In this document: one piece after another, positions 22,590-31,200 of the stretch
How positions within the stretch are numbered: position 1 is the stretch's first letter
Layout: each line of letters starts with the position of its first letter
Source of the DNA: CAWGUU01 sp963825765
GTDB taxonomy: Bacteria; Actinomycetota; Acidimicrobiia; Acidimicrobiales; AC-14
Reading direction: 5' to 3'
DNA: 64,000 bases
NCBI GenBank assembly: GCA_963825765.1
Contig: CAWGUU010000007.1
Location: forward strand, 1-64,000
Notes under the pieces: generated by a model
Databases searched by the model: none
What the model was told of the DNA's origin: nothing
The model's input: only the letters and a program-made list of their open reading frames with translations
Translations under genes and position numbers: made by a program

Positions 22590-24884
22590 TCAGGGACGCG
22601 TGAGCGACTCGATGTCGAAGGTGGTGGTGGTGCGGCGCTGGTTGCTCGTCTTCGGGGCAGTGGTGTTCGGCGTGGTCGGGTCCGACTGCGACGAGCTCTC
22701 GTCGGAGTTGGAAGGTTCGGCCGCGGTCGTCGGCGTCGCCTTGCGCGGGGTGGTCTGGTCGCTGGAACCCGACCCGGACGCGTCCGTGGTCCTGGGCGAC
22801 GAGTCGGAGGACGTGCTGGGCGGGGCGCTGGTGGGGACGCTGTAGCGCATGACGGGGCTCAGCGGCCTGCCTTCGAAGCGCGGTGGGTCCGACGGCCCTT
22901 CGTCGTCGCCGGCGCCCGCCTTGCTCATGAAGCGCTCGAAGATCTGGGCCGGCAGCGAACCGCCGTTGACCTTGGCCACGCCGTGCACGTTGAACAGCGG
23001 CTTCGACTGTCCTTCGGGGTATCCCATCCACACCACGGCGGTCAGCTTCTTGGTGAAGCCGGCGAACCAGGCGTCGCCGAAGTCCTCCGTGGTGCCGGTC
23101 TTGCCCCACACCTTGGTCTCGTCGATCTGGGCGGCGGTGCCGGACCCGTGGTCGACGACCTGCTCCAGGGCGAAGTTCACCTGGTCGGCCTGAGACCGCT
23201 CCATCACCCTCGTGCCCTTGGGCCGGTCGTCCTGGAGCACCGAGTCGTTGAGGGTGACCTTGGTGATGACCCTGGGGTCGTAGCGCAGCCCGCCGCGCGC
23301 CAGGGTGGAGTAGGCGCCAGCCATCTCCAGCACCGAGACGTTCTGGGTCCCCAGGGCGATCGACGGCACCGGCGCCAGCGGCGAGGAGATGCCGAGGTCC
23401 TTGGCCGTGCCGATGATCTTCTGGGGCCCGAGGGTGTCGGCCAGCTGGGCGTACACGGTGTTCACGGAGTTCACCGTGGCGTCGACGAGGTTGATGCTCC
23501 CGAACGACTCCTCCTCGTAGTTGTTGACCTCCCAGTCCCTGCCCTCGTCGGCCTTGGGGAGGACGAGCTTGGCCGGACCGGGGAAGGAGCTCTCCAGCGT
23601 GTAGCCCTCGCGCACGGTGGCGGCCAGCGCGAACGGCTTGAACGTCGAGCCGGCCTGGCGGCCACCACCGCCGCCGGCCGCTCCCACGGCGAGGTTCACC
23701 TTGGACGTGCCCCAGTCCCTGCCTCCCACCATGGCCACGACGCGGCCGTCGGGATCCACCGCCACCAGGGCCCCGGCCGGGTCGTCGTCCCGGTCGAGCA
23801 CGCCGTAGACGGCGTCGTAGGCCTGGCGCTGGATCGTGGGGTTCAGGCTGGTCTGCACCCGCAGGCCCTGGCGCAGGACCTGGTCCTCGCTGTAGTTCTG
23901 CAGCAGCTGGGTTCGCACGTACTCGACGAAGTACTCGGCCCCCACCCCCTGGAGGGTGACCGTCGAGTCGAGCTCGGTGCGCACGGCGACGTAGCTGGCC
24001 AGGGGAACGGCTTCCACCGCGGCGGCCTGCTCCGGGGTGATGTACCGGGACCGGAGCATCGCCTCGAGGACGAAGGTGCGCAGCTGGGTGGCGGTCTCCG
24101 GGTCGGAGACCACGTCGCCGCCGGATGGCGTGCGGATCAGCCCGGCCAGGTAGGCCGACTCCTTGAGGTCGAGGGCGCCGACGTCCTTGCCGAACCAGGT
24201 GCGGGCCGCGGCCTGGATGCCGTAGGCGCCGCGGCCGAAGTAGACGGTGTTGATGTAGCGCTCGAGGATCTGGCGCTTGTCGAGCTTGCGCTCGAGCTTG
24301 ACGGAGATCACCGCCTCCCGCAGCTTGCGCCACAGGGTGGGGTCGCGCCCGACGTAGACGTTCTTGACGTACTGCTGGGTGATCGTCGACCCGCCCTGGG
24401 TGGCGCCCTTCTGGCGGATGTCGGCCCAGGTGGCCCTGGCGATGCCGACGGGGTCGATGCCGCCGTGCTCGAAGAACTTGCGGTCCTCGGCGGCGACGAT
24501 GGCGTTCTGGACGACCGGCGGCACCTCGTCGATACGCACGGGGAAGCGGTTCTCCTGGCCGTGGAGGGTGGCCAGCTGGGCGCCGGAGGCGTCGTAGATG
24601 ATCGTCGTCTGGGACTGGGGCGCTTCAGGCGGCAACGGGATCTGGGTGAGGACCCAGATGGCCCCGGCCAGGGCGGTGAGCAGGATCAGGCCGAAGAGGA
24701 ACCAGACCCGCCGGTAGCGCCAGAGCCAGCTCGCCTTCTTCGGCCGCCGGCCCGGCGCCGGAGGCCTGCCGTTCGTCCCGGGGCGCGCCGGCCTGCCGTT
24801 GCCCGGCCTGCCCTTGGCGTCGGGACGGACCGGTCGCGGAGGAGCGGAGGGCGGTTCGAGAACCGCGCTACGGGGTGGGCGCAC
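22590..24884 (-). CDS. Class A penicillin-binding protein (transglycosylase/transpeptidase)
   Basis: 764 residues. A Pro/Arg-rich cytoplasmic tail and one membrane helix (VWFLFGLILLTALAGAIWVL) precede a GT51 glycosyltransferase (AIVAAEDRKFFEHGGIDPVG, GGSTITQQYVKNVY, KLERKLDKRQILERYINTVY, GRGAYGIQAAARTWFGKD). The transpeptidase has the catalytic SxxK in AGSTFKPF, SVN in ATVNSVNTVYAQ, and KTGTTEDFGDAWF. It polymerises and cross-links peptidoglycan. The last 100 residues are Ser/Thr/Pro-rich and disordered. GTG 24884 is the longest start; no Shine-Dalgarno sequence is seen there. Three 23-bp repeats lie about 40 bp upstream. Confidence 0.92.
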   Translation of the reverse strand: MRPPRSAVLEPPSAPPRPVRPDAKGRPGNGRPARPGTNGRPPAPGRRPKKASWLWRYRRVWFLFGLILLTALAGAIWVLTQIPLPPEAPQSQTTIIYDASGAQLATLHGQENRFPVRIDEVPPVVQNAIVAAEDRKFFEHGGIDPVGIARATWADIRQKGATQGGSTITQQYVKNVYVGRDPTLWRKLREAVISVKLERKLDKRQILERYINTVYFGRGAYGIQAAARTWFGKDVGALDLKESAYLAGLIRTPSGGDVVSDPETATQLRTFVLEAMLRSRYITPEQAAAVEAVPLASYVAVRTELDSTVTLQGVGAEYFVEYVRTQLLQNYSEDQVLRQGLRVQTSLNPTIQRQAYDAVYGVLDRDDDPAGALVAVDPDGRVVAMVGGRDWGTSKVNLAVGAAGGGGGRQAGSTFKPFALAATVREGYTLESSFPGPAKLVLPKADEGRDWEVNNYEEESFGSINLVDATVNSVNTVYAQLADTLGPQKIIGTAKDLGISSPLAPVPSIALGTQNVSVLEMAGAYSTLARGGLRYDPRVITKVTLNDSVLQDDRPKGTRVMERSQADQVNFALEQVVDHGSGTAAQIDETKVWGKTGTTEDFGDAWFAGFTKKLTAVVWMGYPEGQSKPLFNVHGVAKVNGGSLPAQIFERFMSKAGAGDDEGPSDPPRFEGRPLSPVMRYSVPTSAPPSTSSDSSPRTTDASGSGSSDQTTPRKATPTTAAEPSNSDESSSQSDPTTPNTTAPKTSNQRRTTTTFDIESLTRP

Positions 24885-24922
24885 GACAGGAGGAGGCTAC
24901 AAGAGGCCACCGGGCGGGGCCA

Positions 24923-24988
24923 CCACACTCTGCCTCCGGCGGCCGCCGCACTCTGCCTCCGGCGGCTGGCGCACTCTGCCTCCGGCGG
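24923..24988. repeat. Three 23-bp intergenic repeats
   Basis: The core CACTCTGCCTCCGGCGG recurs at 24926-24942, 24949-24965 and 24972-24988 with a 23-bp period. Each core ends in CGGCGG, and the next unit begins with its partial complement, so adjacent units can fold as small hairpins. It lies between the DUF5318 stop and the penicillin-binding-protein start. Confidence 0.7.
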
Positions 24989-25027
24989 CCGGCCGGTCGG
25001 GAGGTCGGAGGTTGGCAGGGCGCCGGG

Positions 25028-25450
25028 TCAGCTCCGACTGGCCCGGCTGCGGCCGCCCACCGGGAACGTCCGCACCAGATGGTTCCAGGCGCACCCCGGG
25101 CACACCTCCACCACGTAGCAGGTGCTGGCGTCGGACCGCTGGGAGAGCTTGGCCATCTCCTTCTGGGTCACGACGCAGCGGCCCCCCGCCGGGAGCCGGC
25201 TGCCGAAGGCGAACGACACCATCACCAGCGGCGATTCCTCGCAGATGGGGCACTCCAGGGCGCTGGCCCGGCCCACGTTGCGGGCGGCGCGGAGCAGCTC
25301 GGGGTGGGCGTCGCAGACGTCGCGGCGGCTGAGGCGGCCGCGGCGGAACTCGTCGACGGTGTGGCGGCGGATGAGCCGGTAGTCGATCTGGCCCGCCGAC
25401 GCGGCCGGGCCGGCCCCGCCGATCGATTCGGGCCGGAAGCTGGCTGGCAC
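25028..25450 (-). CDS. DUF5318 family protein
   Basis: A 140-residue actinobacterial protein from GTG 25450. It has IDYRLIRRHTVDEFRRGRLS, RRDVCDAHPELLRAARNVGR, a CPIC pair, FGSRLPAGGRCV, and CYVVEVCPGCAWNHLVRTFP. Two Cys pairs (CPIC and CPGC) suggest a zinc-ribbon fold. The family is common next to penicillin-binding-protein and inositol-phosphate-synthase genes in Actinobacteria and has no established function. It is transcribed divergently from the PadR gene, and the PadR operator at 25511-25533 lies in the shared 116-bp promoter region, so it may be controlled by PadR too. Confidence 0.8.
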   Translation of the reverse strand: MPASFRPESIGGAGPAASAGQIDYRLIRRHTVDEFRRGRLSRRDVCDAHPELLRAARNVGRASALECPICEESPLVMVSFAFGSRLPAGGRCVVTQKEMAKLSQRSDASTCYVVEVCPGCAWNHLVRTFPVGGRSRASRS

Positions 25451-25510
25451 GCCAAAAGGGTACCGCCAACCGCCTGCCAGACCTTTCGCCGCTGCGCCAT
25501 GGTACCTTGT

Positions 25511-25533
25511 CGATATATCGAGCCGATATATCG
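25511..25533. promoter_or_regulatory. Tandem PadR-type operator
   Basis: Two perfect palindromes CGATATATCG at 25511-25520 and 25524-25533, 13 bp apart, in a region otherwise very GC-rich. They lie between the divergent DUF5318 and padR genes, 33 bp before the padR TTG start. PadR-family repressors bind AT-rich dyads of this kind and usually repress their own gene. Confidence 0.6.
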
Positions 25534-25566
25534 GCACGACCACCGACACAGGGACACGGAGCCACA

Positions 25567-26229
25567 TTGCTGGAGCTGGCCATCCTGGGGTTGCTCAAAG
25601 AGCAGCAGCTCCACGGGTACGAGCTGAAGAAGCGACTCACCGAGGCGCTCGGCCCCTTCTCGAGTGTGTCGTTCGGGTCGCTGTACCCGGCCCTCAACCG
25701 GTTGGAGCGGTCCGGCGCGGTGCGGGTGGTCGCCTCCCCAGAGGACTCGGGCGGGGAAGGTTCCGCCGACGAGCCCGGCCCGGCCGTGACGACCGGCTCG
25801 CCCATGACCGGGTCAATAGCCGGGGAGGCCGCCGCCTACCGGGCCCGGCGGGCCGGTGCCCGGGCCGGGAGGGCCGAGCCGCGGTCGTCGCGGACCCGGA
25901 AGGTCTACGCCATCACCGAAGGTGGTGAGCGCCTCTTCGAGGAGTTGCTCGAGGGGGACTCGGCCGGTGCCGACGAGGACCGGGCGTTCAGCCTGAAATT
26001 GGCGTTCTGCCGCTTCCTGCCGCCCGACCGGCGACTGAGGCTGATGGAGCGGAGGCGGGCCCAGCTGGAGGAAAAGCTGGCCCGGACGCGTACGAGCCTG
26101 CGGACCAGGCGCGAGCGGATGGACACCTACACACGATCACTGGTGGATCACGGCACCGAGACCGCGGAGCGAGAGATCTCCTGGCTCGACCGGATGATCG
26201 CCGTCGAACGGCAGGGAGGACCAGAGTGA
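25567..26229 (+). CDS. PadR family transcriptional regulator
   Basis: A 220-residue winged-helix regulator. Homology starts at TTG 25567 (LLELAILGLLKEQQLHGYEL), which has CGGAG 5 nt upstream. The upstream open frame would read through the operator, so I reject it. The recognition part is SSVSFGSLYPALNRLERSGA; the wing after RTRKVYAITEGGERLFEELL is separated from it by an unusual insertion of about 65 Gly/Ala/Arg-rich residues. The C-terminal helix (RLMERRRAQLEEKLARTRTS) should mediate dimerisation. It precedes the inositol-phosphate synthase gene by 13 bp, an arrangement conserved in Actinobacteria, and probably tunes it. Confidence 0.85.
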   Translation: MLELAILGLLKEQQLHGYELKKRLTEALGPFSSVSFGSLYPALNRLERSGAVRVVASPEDSGGEGSADEPGPAVTTGSPMTGSIAGEAAAYRARRAGARAGRAEPRSSRTRKVYAITEGGERLFEELLEGDSAGADEDRAFSLKLAFCRFLPPDRRLRLMERRRAQLEEKLARTRTSLRTRRERMDTYTRSLVDHGTETAEREISWLDRMIAVERQGGPE

Positions 26230-26242
26230 GAGGAACAGCAGC

Positions 26243-27313
26243 GTGAGCACGACGATTCGGACCGCCATCGCGGGGGTCGGCAACTGCGCCAGTTCGCTGG
26301 TGCAGGGCCTTGAGTACTACCGCAACGCCGACCCGGCCGAGATTGTGCCCGGCCTGATGCACGTGGTGCTCGGCGACTACCACGTCCGGGACGTGGAGAT
26401 CGTCGCTGCCTTCGACGTCGACGCGGCCAAGGTCGGCCTCGACGTCGGCAAGGCCATCTTCTCCGGCCAGAACAACACCATCCGCTTCGCGCCGGTCGGC
26501 GAGCTCGGGGTCCAGGTCCAGCGGGGACCGACCCTCGACGGGCTCGGCAAGTACTACCGCCAGACGATCGAGGAGTCGCTGGTCGACCCCGTCGACGTCG
26601 TGCAGGTGTTGCGTGACAGCCGGGCCGAGGTGCTGGTGGCGTACCTGCCGGTGGGGTCGGAGGACGCCCAGAAGCACTACGCCGAGGCCTGCCTGGAGGC
26701 GGGGGTGGCCTTCGTCAACGCCATTCCCGTGTTCATCGCGTCCGACCCCGAGTGGGCGGCGCGGTTCACGGCCGCGGGCGTGCCGATCATCGGCGACGAC
26801 ATCAAGAGCCAGGTGGGCGCCACCATCGTCCACCGCCTGCTGGCCCGGCTGTTCGAGGACCGTGGCCTGGTGCTCGACCGCACCTACCAGCTCAACGTGG
26901 GCGGCAACATGGACTTCAAGAACATGCTCGAGCGGGAGCGCCTGGAGTCCAAGAAGGTCTCCAAGACCCAGGCCGTCACCAGCCAGATCGACAACGGCAT
27001 CGCCGCCGACGACGTCCACATCGGGCCGAGCGACCACGTGCCGTGGCTGGAGGACCGCAAGTGGGCCTACATCCGCCTGGAGGGCCGCAACTTCGGCGAC
27101 GTGCCCCTCAACGTGGAGCTGAAGCTCGAGGTGTGGGACTCGCCCAACTCGGCCGGGGTCATCATCGACGCCATCCGCTGCGCCCGCATCGCCCTCGACC
27201 GGGGCATCGGCGGCCCCCTGCTGGCGCCGTCGGCCTACTTCATGAAGTCGCCGCCCGAGCAGTACCACGACGACGACGCCCGCCGCCGGCTGGAGACCTT
27301 TATCGAGGGCTGA
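26243..27313 (+). CDS. ino1: Inositol-3-phosphate synthase
   Basis: 356 residues from GTG 26243. It converts glucose-6-phosphate to inositol-3-phosphate with NAD, the first step to phosphatidylinositol and mycothiol in Actinobacteria. Motifs: the NAD-binding IAGVGNCASSLVQGLEYYR, a long acidic region with SGQNNTIRF, VAYLPVGSEDAQKHYAEACL, NAIPVFIASDPEW, IIGDDIKSQVGATIVHRLLA, NVGGNMDFKNMLERERLESK, KVSKTQAVTSQ, and LEVWDSPNSAGVIIDAIRCA. The length is that of the short actinobacterial form. It is co-directional with padR and is the likely operon partner. Confidence 0.95.
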   Translation: MSTTIRTAIAGVGNCASSLVQGLEYYRNADPAEIVPGLMHVVLGDYHVRDVEIVAAFDVDAAKVGLDVGKAIFSGQNNTIRFAPVGELGVQVQRGPTLDGLGKYYRQTIEESLVDPVDVVQVLRDSRAEVLVAYLPVGSEDAQKHYAEACLEAGVAFVNAIPVFIASDPEWAARFTAAGVPIIGDDIKSQVGATIVHRLLARLFEDRGLVLDRTYQLNVGGNMDFKNMLERERLESKKVSKTQAVTSQIDNGIAADDVHIGPSDHVPWLEDRKWAYIRLEGRNFGDVPLNVELKLEVWDSPNSAGVIIDAIRCARIALDRGIGGPLLAPSAYFMKSPPEQYHDDDARRRLETFIEG

Positions 27314-27365
27314 TCGTCGCCCGGGGCGGTCCGCGCCCCGGGGCGCGGCGTGCGGCAGTATTGCC

Positions 27366-28076
27366 GTGATGGCCAACCAGGAGCTGGCGGCGTGGAAGCG
27401 GCTGCCCTCCGGTGAGGCGGGACGGGTCCTCGGCCCGATCGAGAGCGTGCAGTACGGGCCCGACCTGGACACCGAGAGCGAGCTGCGCCTGCTCGGGCAC
27501 ATGGCCGGCAAACGGGTGCTCGAGCTGGGCTGCGGCGCGGGCCAGTCGCTCGTCGTCATGGCCGCCCAGGGCGCCCACGCCATCGGGCTCGACCCTGTCG
27601 CCGGCCAGCTGGCGGCGGCGCGGCGGCTGGCCGAGCAGGAGGGCGTGAAGGTCGAGCTGCACCAGGGCGACCTGGCCGACCTCGCCTTCATGCGGGGCGA
27701 CAGCATCGACCTCGTGTTCTCGGCCTACACCCTCGCCTTCGAGGAGGACCTCAACCGGGTGTTCCGACAGGTCCACCGAGTGCTCAAGGAGGGGGCTCCG
27801 ATGGTGTTCTCGCTCCCCCACCCCGCCTACGACGTGATCGACGACCGCGAGGATCCCCTCCTCGTGCGGCGCTCGTACTTCGAGCGCTCGTCGTCGGGCG
27901 GCGGCGTCCACCGCACGTTCTCCGAGCTGTTCGCCGGGCTGTTCCGGGCCAAGCTGCGCATCGACGCCATGCTCGAACCGCCGCCGGCCGACGGCCCCCG
28001 CAGCCCGTACTGGCGGGACGCCGCCCGCCTCATCCCCCGCACGCTGATCATCCGGGCCCGCAAGGAGGGCATCTAG
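27366..28076 (+). CDS. SAM-dependent methyltransferase
   Basis: A 236-residue class I methyltransferase. Motif I is VLELGCGAGQSLVVMAAQGA, motif II GLDPVAGQLAAARRLAE, motif III HQGDLADLAF and motif IV IDLVFSAYTLAFEEDLNRVF, with FSLPHPAYDVI after it. These are the features of the Methyltransf_11 group acting on small molecules; the substrate is not evident. The C-terminal part (DGPRSPYWRDAARLIPRTLI) is degenerate. GTG 27366 and ATG 27369 are adjacent possible starts. It lies 52 bp after ino1 and could be in its transcript. Confidence 0.8.
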   Translation: MMANQELAAWKRLPSGEAGRVLGPIESVQYGPDLDTESELRLLGHMAGKRVLELGCGAGQSLVVMAAQGAHAIGLDPVAGQLAAARRLAEQEGVKVELHQGDLADLAFMRGDSIDLVFSAYTLAFEEDLNRVFRQVHRVLKEGAPMVFSLPHPAYDVIDDREDPLLVRRSYFERSSSGGGVHRTFSELFAGLFRAKLRIDAMLEPPPADGPRSPYWRDAARLIPRTLIIRARKEGI

Positions 28077-28152
28077 AGAGGACCACTCGGAGCGTGCGGG
28101 CGCCCGTCATCCCTGGGAGGAGGAGCTGTCATCCCCGGGAGGATGGGCCGGT

Positions 28153-28164
28153 CAGGGTACCCTG
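28153..28164. promoter_or_regulatory. Palindrome in the leader of the giant repeat gene
   Basis: CAGGGTACCCTG is a perfect 12-bp dyad; its flanks extend the symmetry to GGTCAGGGTACCCTGGCC with one mismatch. Two near copies of CATCCCTGGGAGGA precede it at about 28109 and 28130. It lies between the methyltransferase and the giant secreted-protein gene and could be an operator or part of a terminator. Confidence 0.35.
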
Positions 28165-28228
28165 GCCCGACCCTTACCACGCGACGGGGAGGCTGGGCAT
28201 CTCGAGACCGCCGCTCTTTCAGGTCCTC

Positions 28229-31200
28229 GTGCGACAAGGGCGGGAACGTCGGCGCCCCCGGGGCTGGTCGGCTCCCCGCTGGAGGGTCCTCTCCGTTCTG
28301 GTCGCCATCGTCGCCGCGCCCTTCGCCGGGCTGATCCCGCCGGCGTCGGCCGCCACCATCCTGTCCGTCACGCCGATCGTGCCGGCGTCGGTCACCGTCG
28401 GGGCCACGAGTCTCCCGGCGTCGCTCGTGATCCAGAACAACTCGACGGCCCCCGACAGTGCCGGCGCGGTCACCCTCGGGACGATCCCGGGTGGCGGTCC
28501 GGCGGGCATCACGCTGGTCCCCTCCTGCGGCTCGAGCTCGCCGAGCGCGACGGGGGACTGCAGCTTGCCCGACCCCGGCGTCTTCCAGCTCAGTGCCACC
28601 GGCCTCGGGTCGACCGGCACCGCCTGCGCGGGCACGACGTTCACCATCGCCGTCATCGACCCGACGGGCAGAGTCTTCTTCGATCCCTCGACTGCGGTCG
28701 TGCTCGAAGCGGGCGAGATCTGCACGATCGATTTCACGTTCGACGTCCTGGGGCTGCCGACCATCGACTCGAGTGGCTCGCCAGGCGTGCAGACCTCGCA
28801 GATCGCCTACGTGTCGGGCACGAACGACCTGAACCTGGCAGTTGCGCAAAGCACCGGCACCTCGTCGGTGACCGTCGCCGCCAGTGGCTCAACCGCCACC
28901 ATCACCACCTCGGCCACCCCGACCGCGGCGCTGGGGAACCCCATCTCCGACACCGCCACGGTCACCGGTGGCACCGGCGGCCCCACGCCCACCGGCGTGG
29001 TCACCTTTACGGCATTCGGGCCCGGCGACACGACGTGCACGGGTCCCCCTGCATTCGGCAGTGGCACCCGGCCCCTGGGCGGCGGGGCGGCGCCGACGGC
29101 CGACTCCGGCCCCTTCACGCCCACCCTTGGCGGCACCTACCGTTGGATCGCCGCCTACAGCGGGGACTCCAGCTACGCCCCGTCGACGACCGCCTGCAAC
29201 GACCCCAACGAGAGCTCCCTTGTGACCGCAGCGACGATCACGACCTTTGCGTCGGGGCCCGTGGTGCTCGGCGGCCAGGTCTCCGACACAGCCACGGTGA
29301 CGGGCACGACCGGCGGGCCCTCGCCGACCGGCACGGTCACCTTCCGCCTGTTCGGCCCGGGCGACGTGACCTGCAGCGGCCCGCCCGTCTTCAACAGCGG
29401 ACCGTGGCCACTGACTCCGTCCCCCGGCGGGCCGCCGCCGGTGTCGACGGCCGCATCCGGCCTGTTCACGCCGGGGGCGCCGGGCACCTACCTCTGGACC
29501 GCGGCATTCGGCGGCGACGCCGCCTACCCGGCGGTCGCGACCGCCTGCGGCGACGCCAACGAGACGTCGATCGTGACCCCGGCCGGCGCCACCATCTCCA
29601 CCTCGGCGACGTCGGGCACCATCGGCTCGGCCATCGGCGACACCGCCACCGTCAGCGGGTCGGCGGGCCCGGTGCCGACCGGCACCGTCACCTTCACCCT
29701 CTACGGCCCCGGCAATCCCACCTGCGCCGGAGCGCCGCCGTTCACCAGCGGCCCCCATCCGCTGACCGGCGGACCGCCGCCGACAGCCACCTCCGGCCCG
29801 TTCACGCCGACCGTCGTCGGCTCCTACCAGTGGGTGGCGTCCTACTCGGGCGACGCCAACTACGCCCCGGTCACCAGCCCGTGCAACGCCCCGGGCGAGA
29901 CGTCGGTGGTCAGCGCGGGAGTGGCCACCTTGAGCGGGACTGCCCTGAGCCCGGTGTCGATCGGCAATCCCATCCGCGACACCGCCACCGTCACCGGCGC
30001 CGGGGCATCGGCGCCCGCGCCGACGGGCACCGTCACCTTCACCCTGTTCGGTCCGGGTGATCCCACGTGTGCCGGGGCCCCGGTCTTCACCAGCTCGCCA
30101 CGCCCCCTGGGTGGCGGGCCGCCGCCGACGGCCACGTCGGAGGACTTCACCCCCACCTCGCCGGGCACCTACAACTGGGTGGCGGCCTACAGCGGCGATC
30201 AGAACTACGCCCCGGTCACCAGCCCGTGCGGGGCGCCTGGCCAGGCGTCGATCGTCAATGCCGGCCCACTCACCATCGCCACTTCGGCCCAGAGCCCGGT
30301 ACCCATCGGCAATCCCATCCGCGACACGGCGACGGTGACGGGAACCCCGACGCCCACCGGCACCGTCACCTTCACCCTGTTCGGCCCTGCCGACCCGACC
30401 TGCACGGGGGCCCCCATATTCACCAGCGCCGCGCGTCCTCTGGGCGGCGGGCCGCCGCCGGTGGCCACGTCGGCGGACTTCACCCCCACCGCACCCGGCA
30501 CCTACAACTGGGTGGCGGTCTACAGCGGCGACGCCAACCATCCGGCCGCCACCAGCCCGTGCGGGGCGCCCAACGAGGCGTCGGTGGTCACCCAGAGCCC
30601 GGTCACCATCGACACCTCGGCTCTGAGCCCGGTGGCGATCGGCAATCCCATCCGCGACACGGTCACGGTGACTGGGACGCCGACACCCACCGGCACCGTC
30701 ACCTTCACCCTGTTCGGCCCCGGTGATCTCACATGTACCGGGGCCCCGATCTTCACCAGCGCCGCACGCCCCTTGGGCGGTGGGCCACCGCCGTCGGCCA
30801 CGTCGGCGGACTTCACCCCGCCGGTTCCGGGCCCCTACAACTGGGTGGCGGTCTACAGCGGAGACGCCAACCACCAGCCGGCTACCAGCCCGTGCGGGGC
30901 TCCCAACGGCACGTCGGTCGTCAACCAGAGCGCGGTCGCCATCGCCACTTCGGCCCTGAGCCCGGTGCCCATCGGCAGTCCCGTCCGCGACACGGCCACG
31001 GTGACGGGGACTCCGGCGCCCACCGGCACCGTCACCTTCAGCCTGTTCGGCCCCGCCGACGCCACCTGCGCCGGGGCCCCGATCTTCATCAGCGTCGGCC
31101 GGCCCCTGGGCGGCGGACCGCCTCCGACGGCCACGTCTGCGGACTTCACACCCACCTCGCCGGGTACGTACAACTGGGTGGCGGTCTACAGCGGTGACGT

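Noticed and set aside
24923..24988. A CRISPR array
   Set aside because: Only three units with 6-bp gaps, no spacers of normal length and no cas genes.
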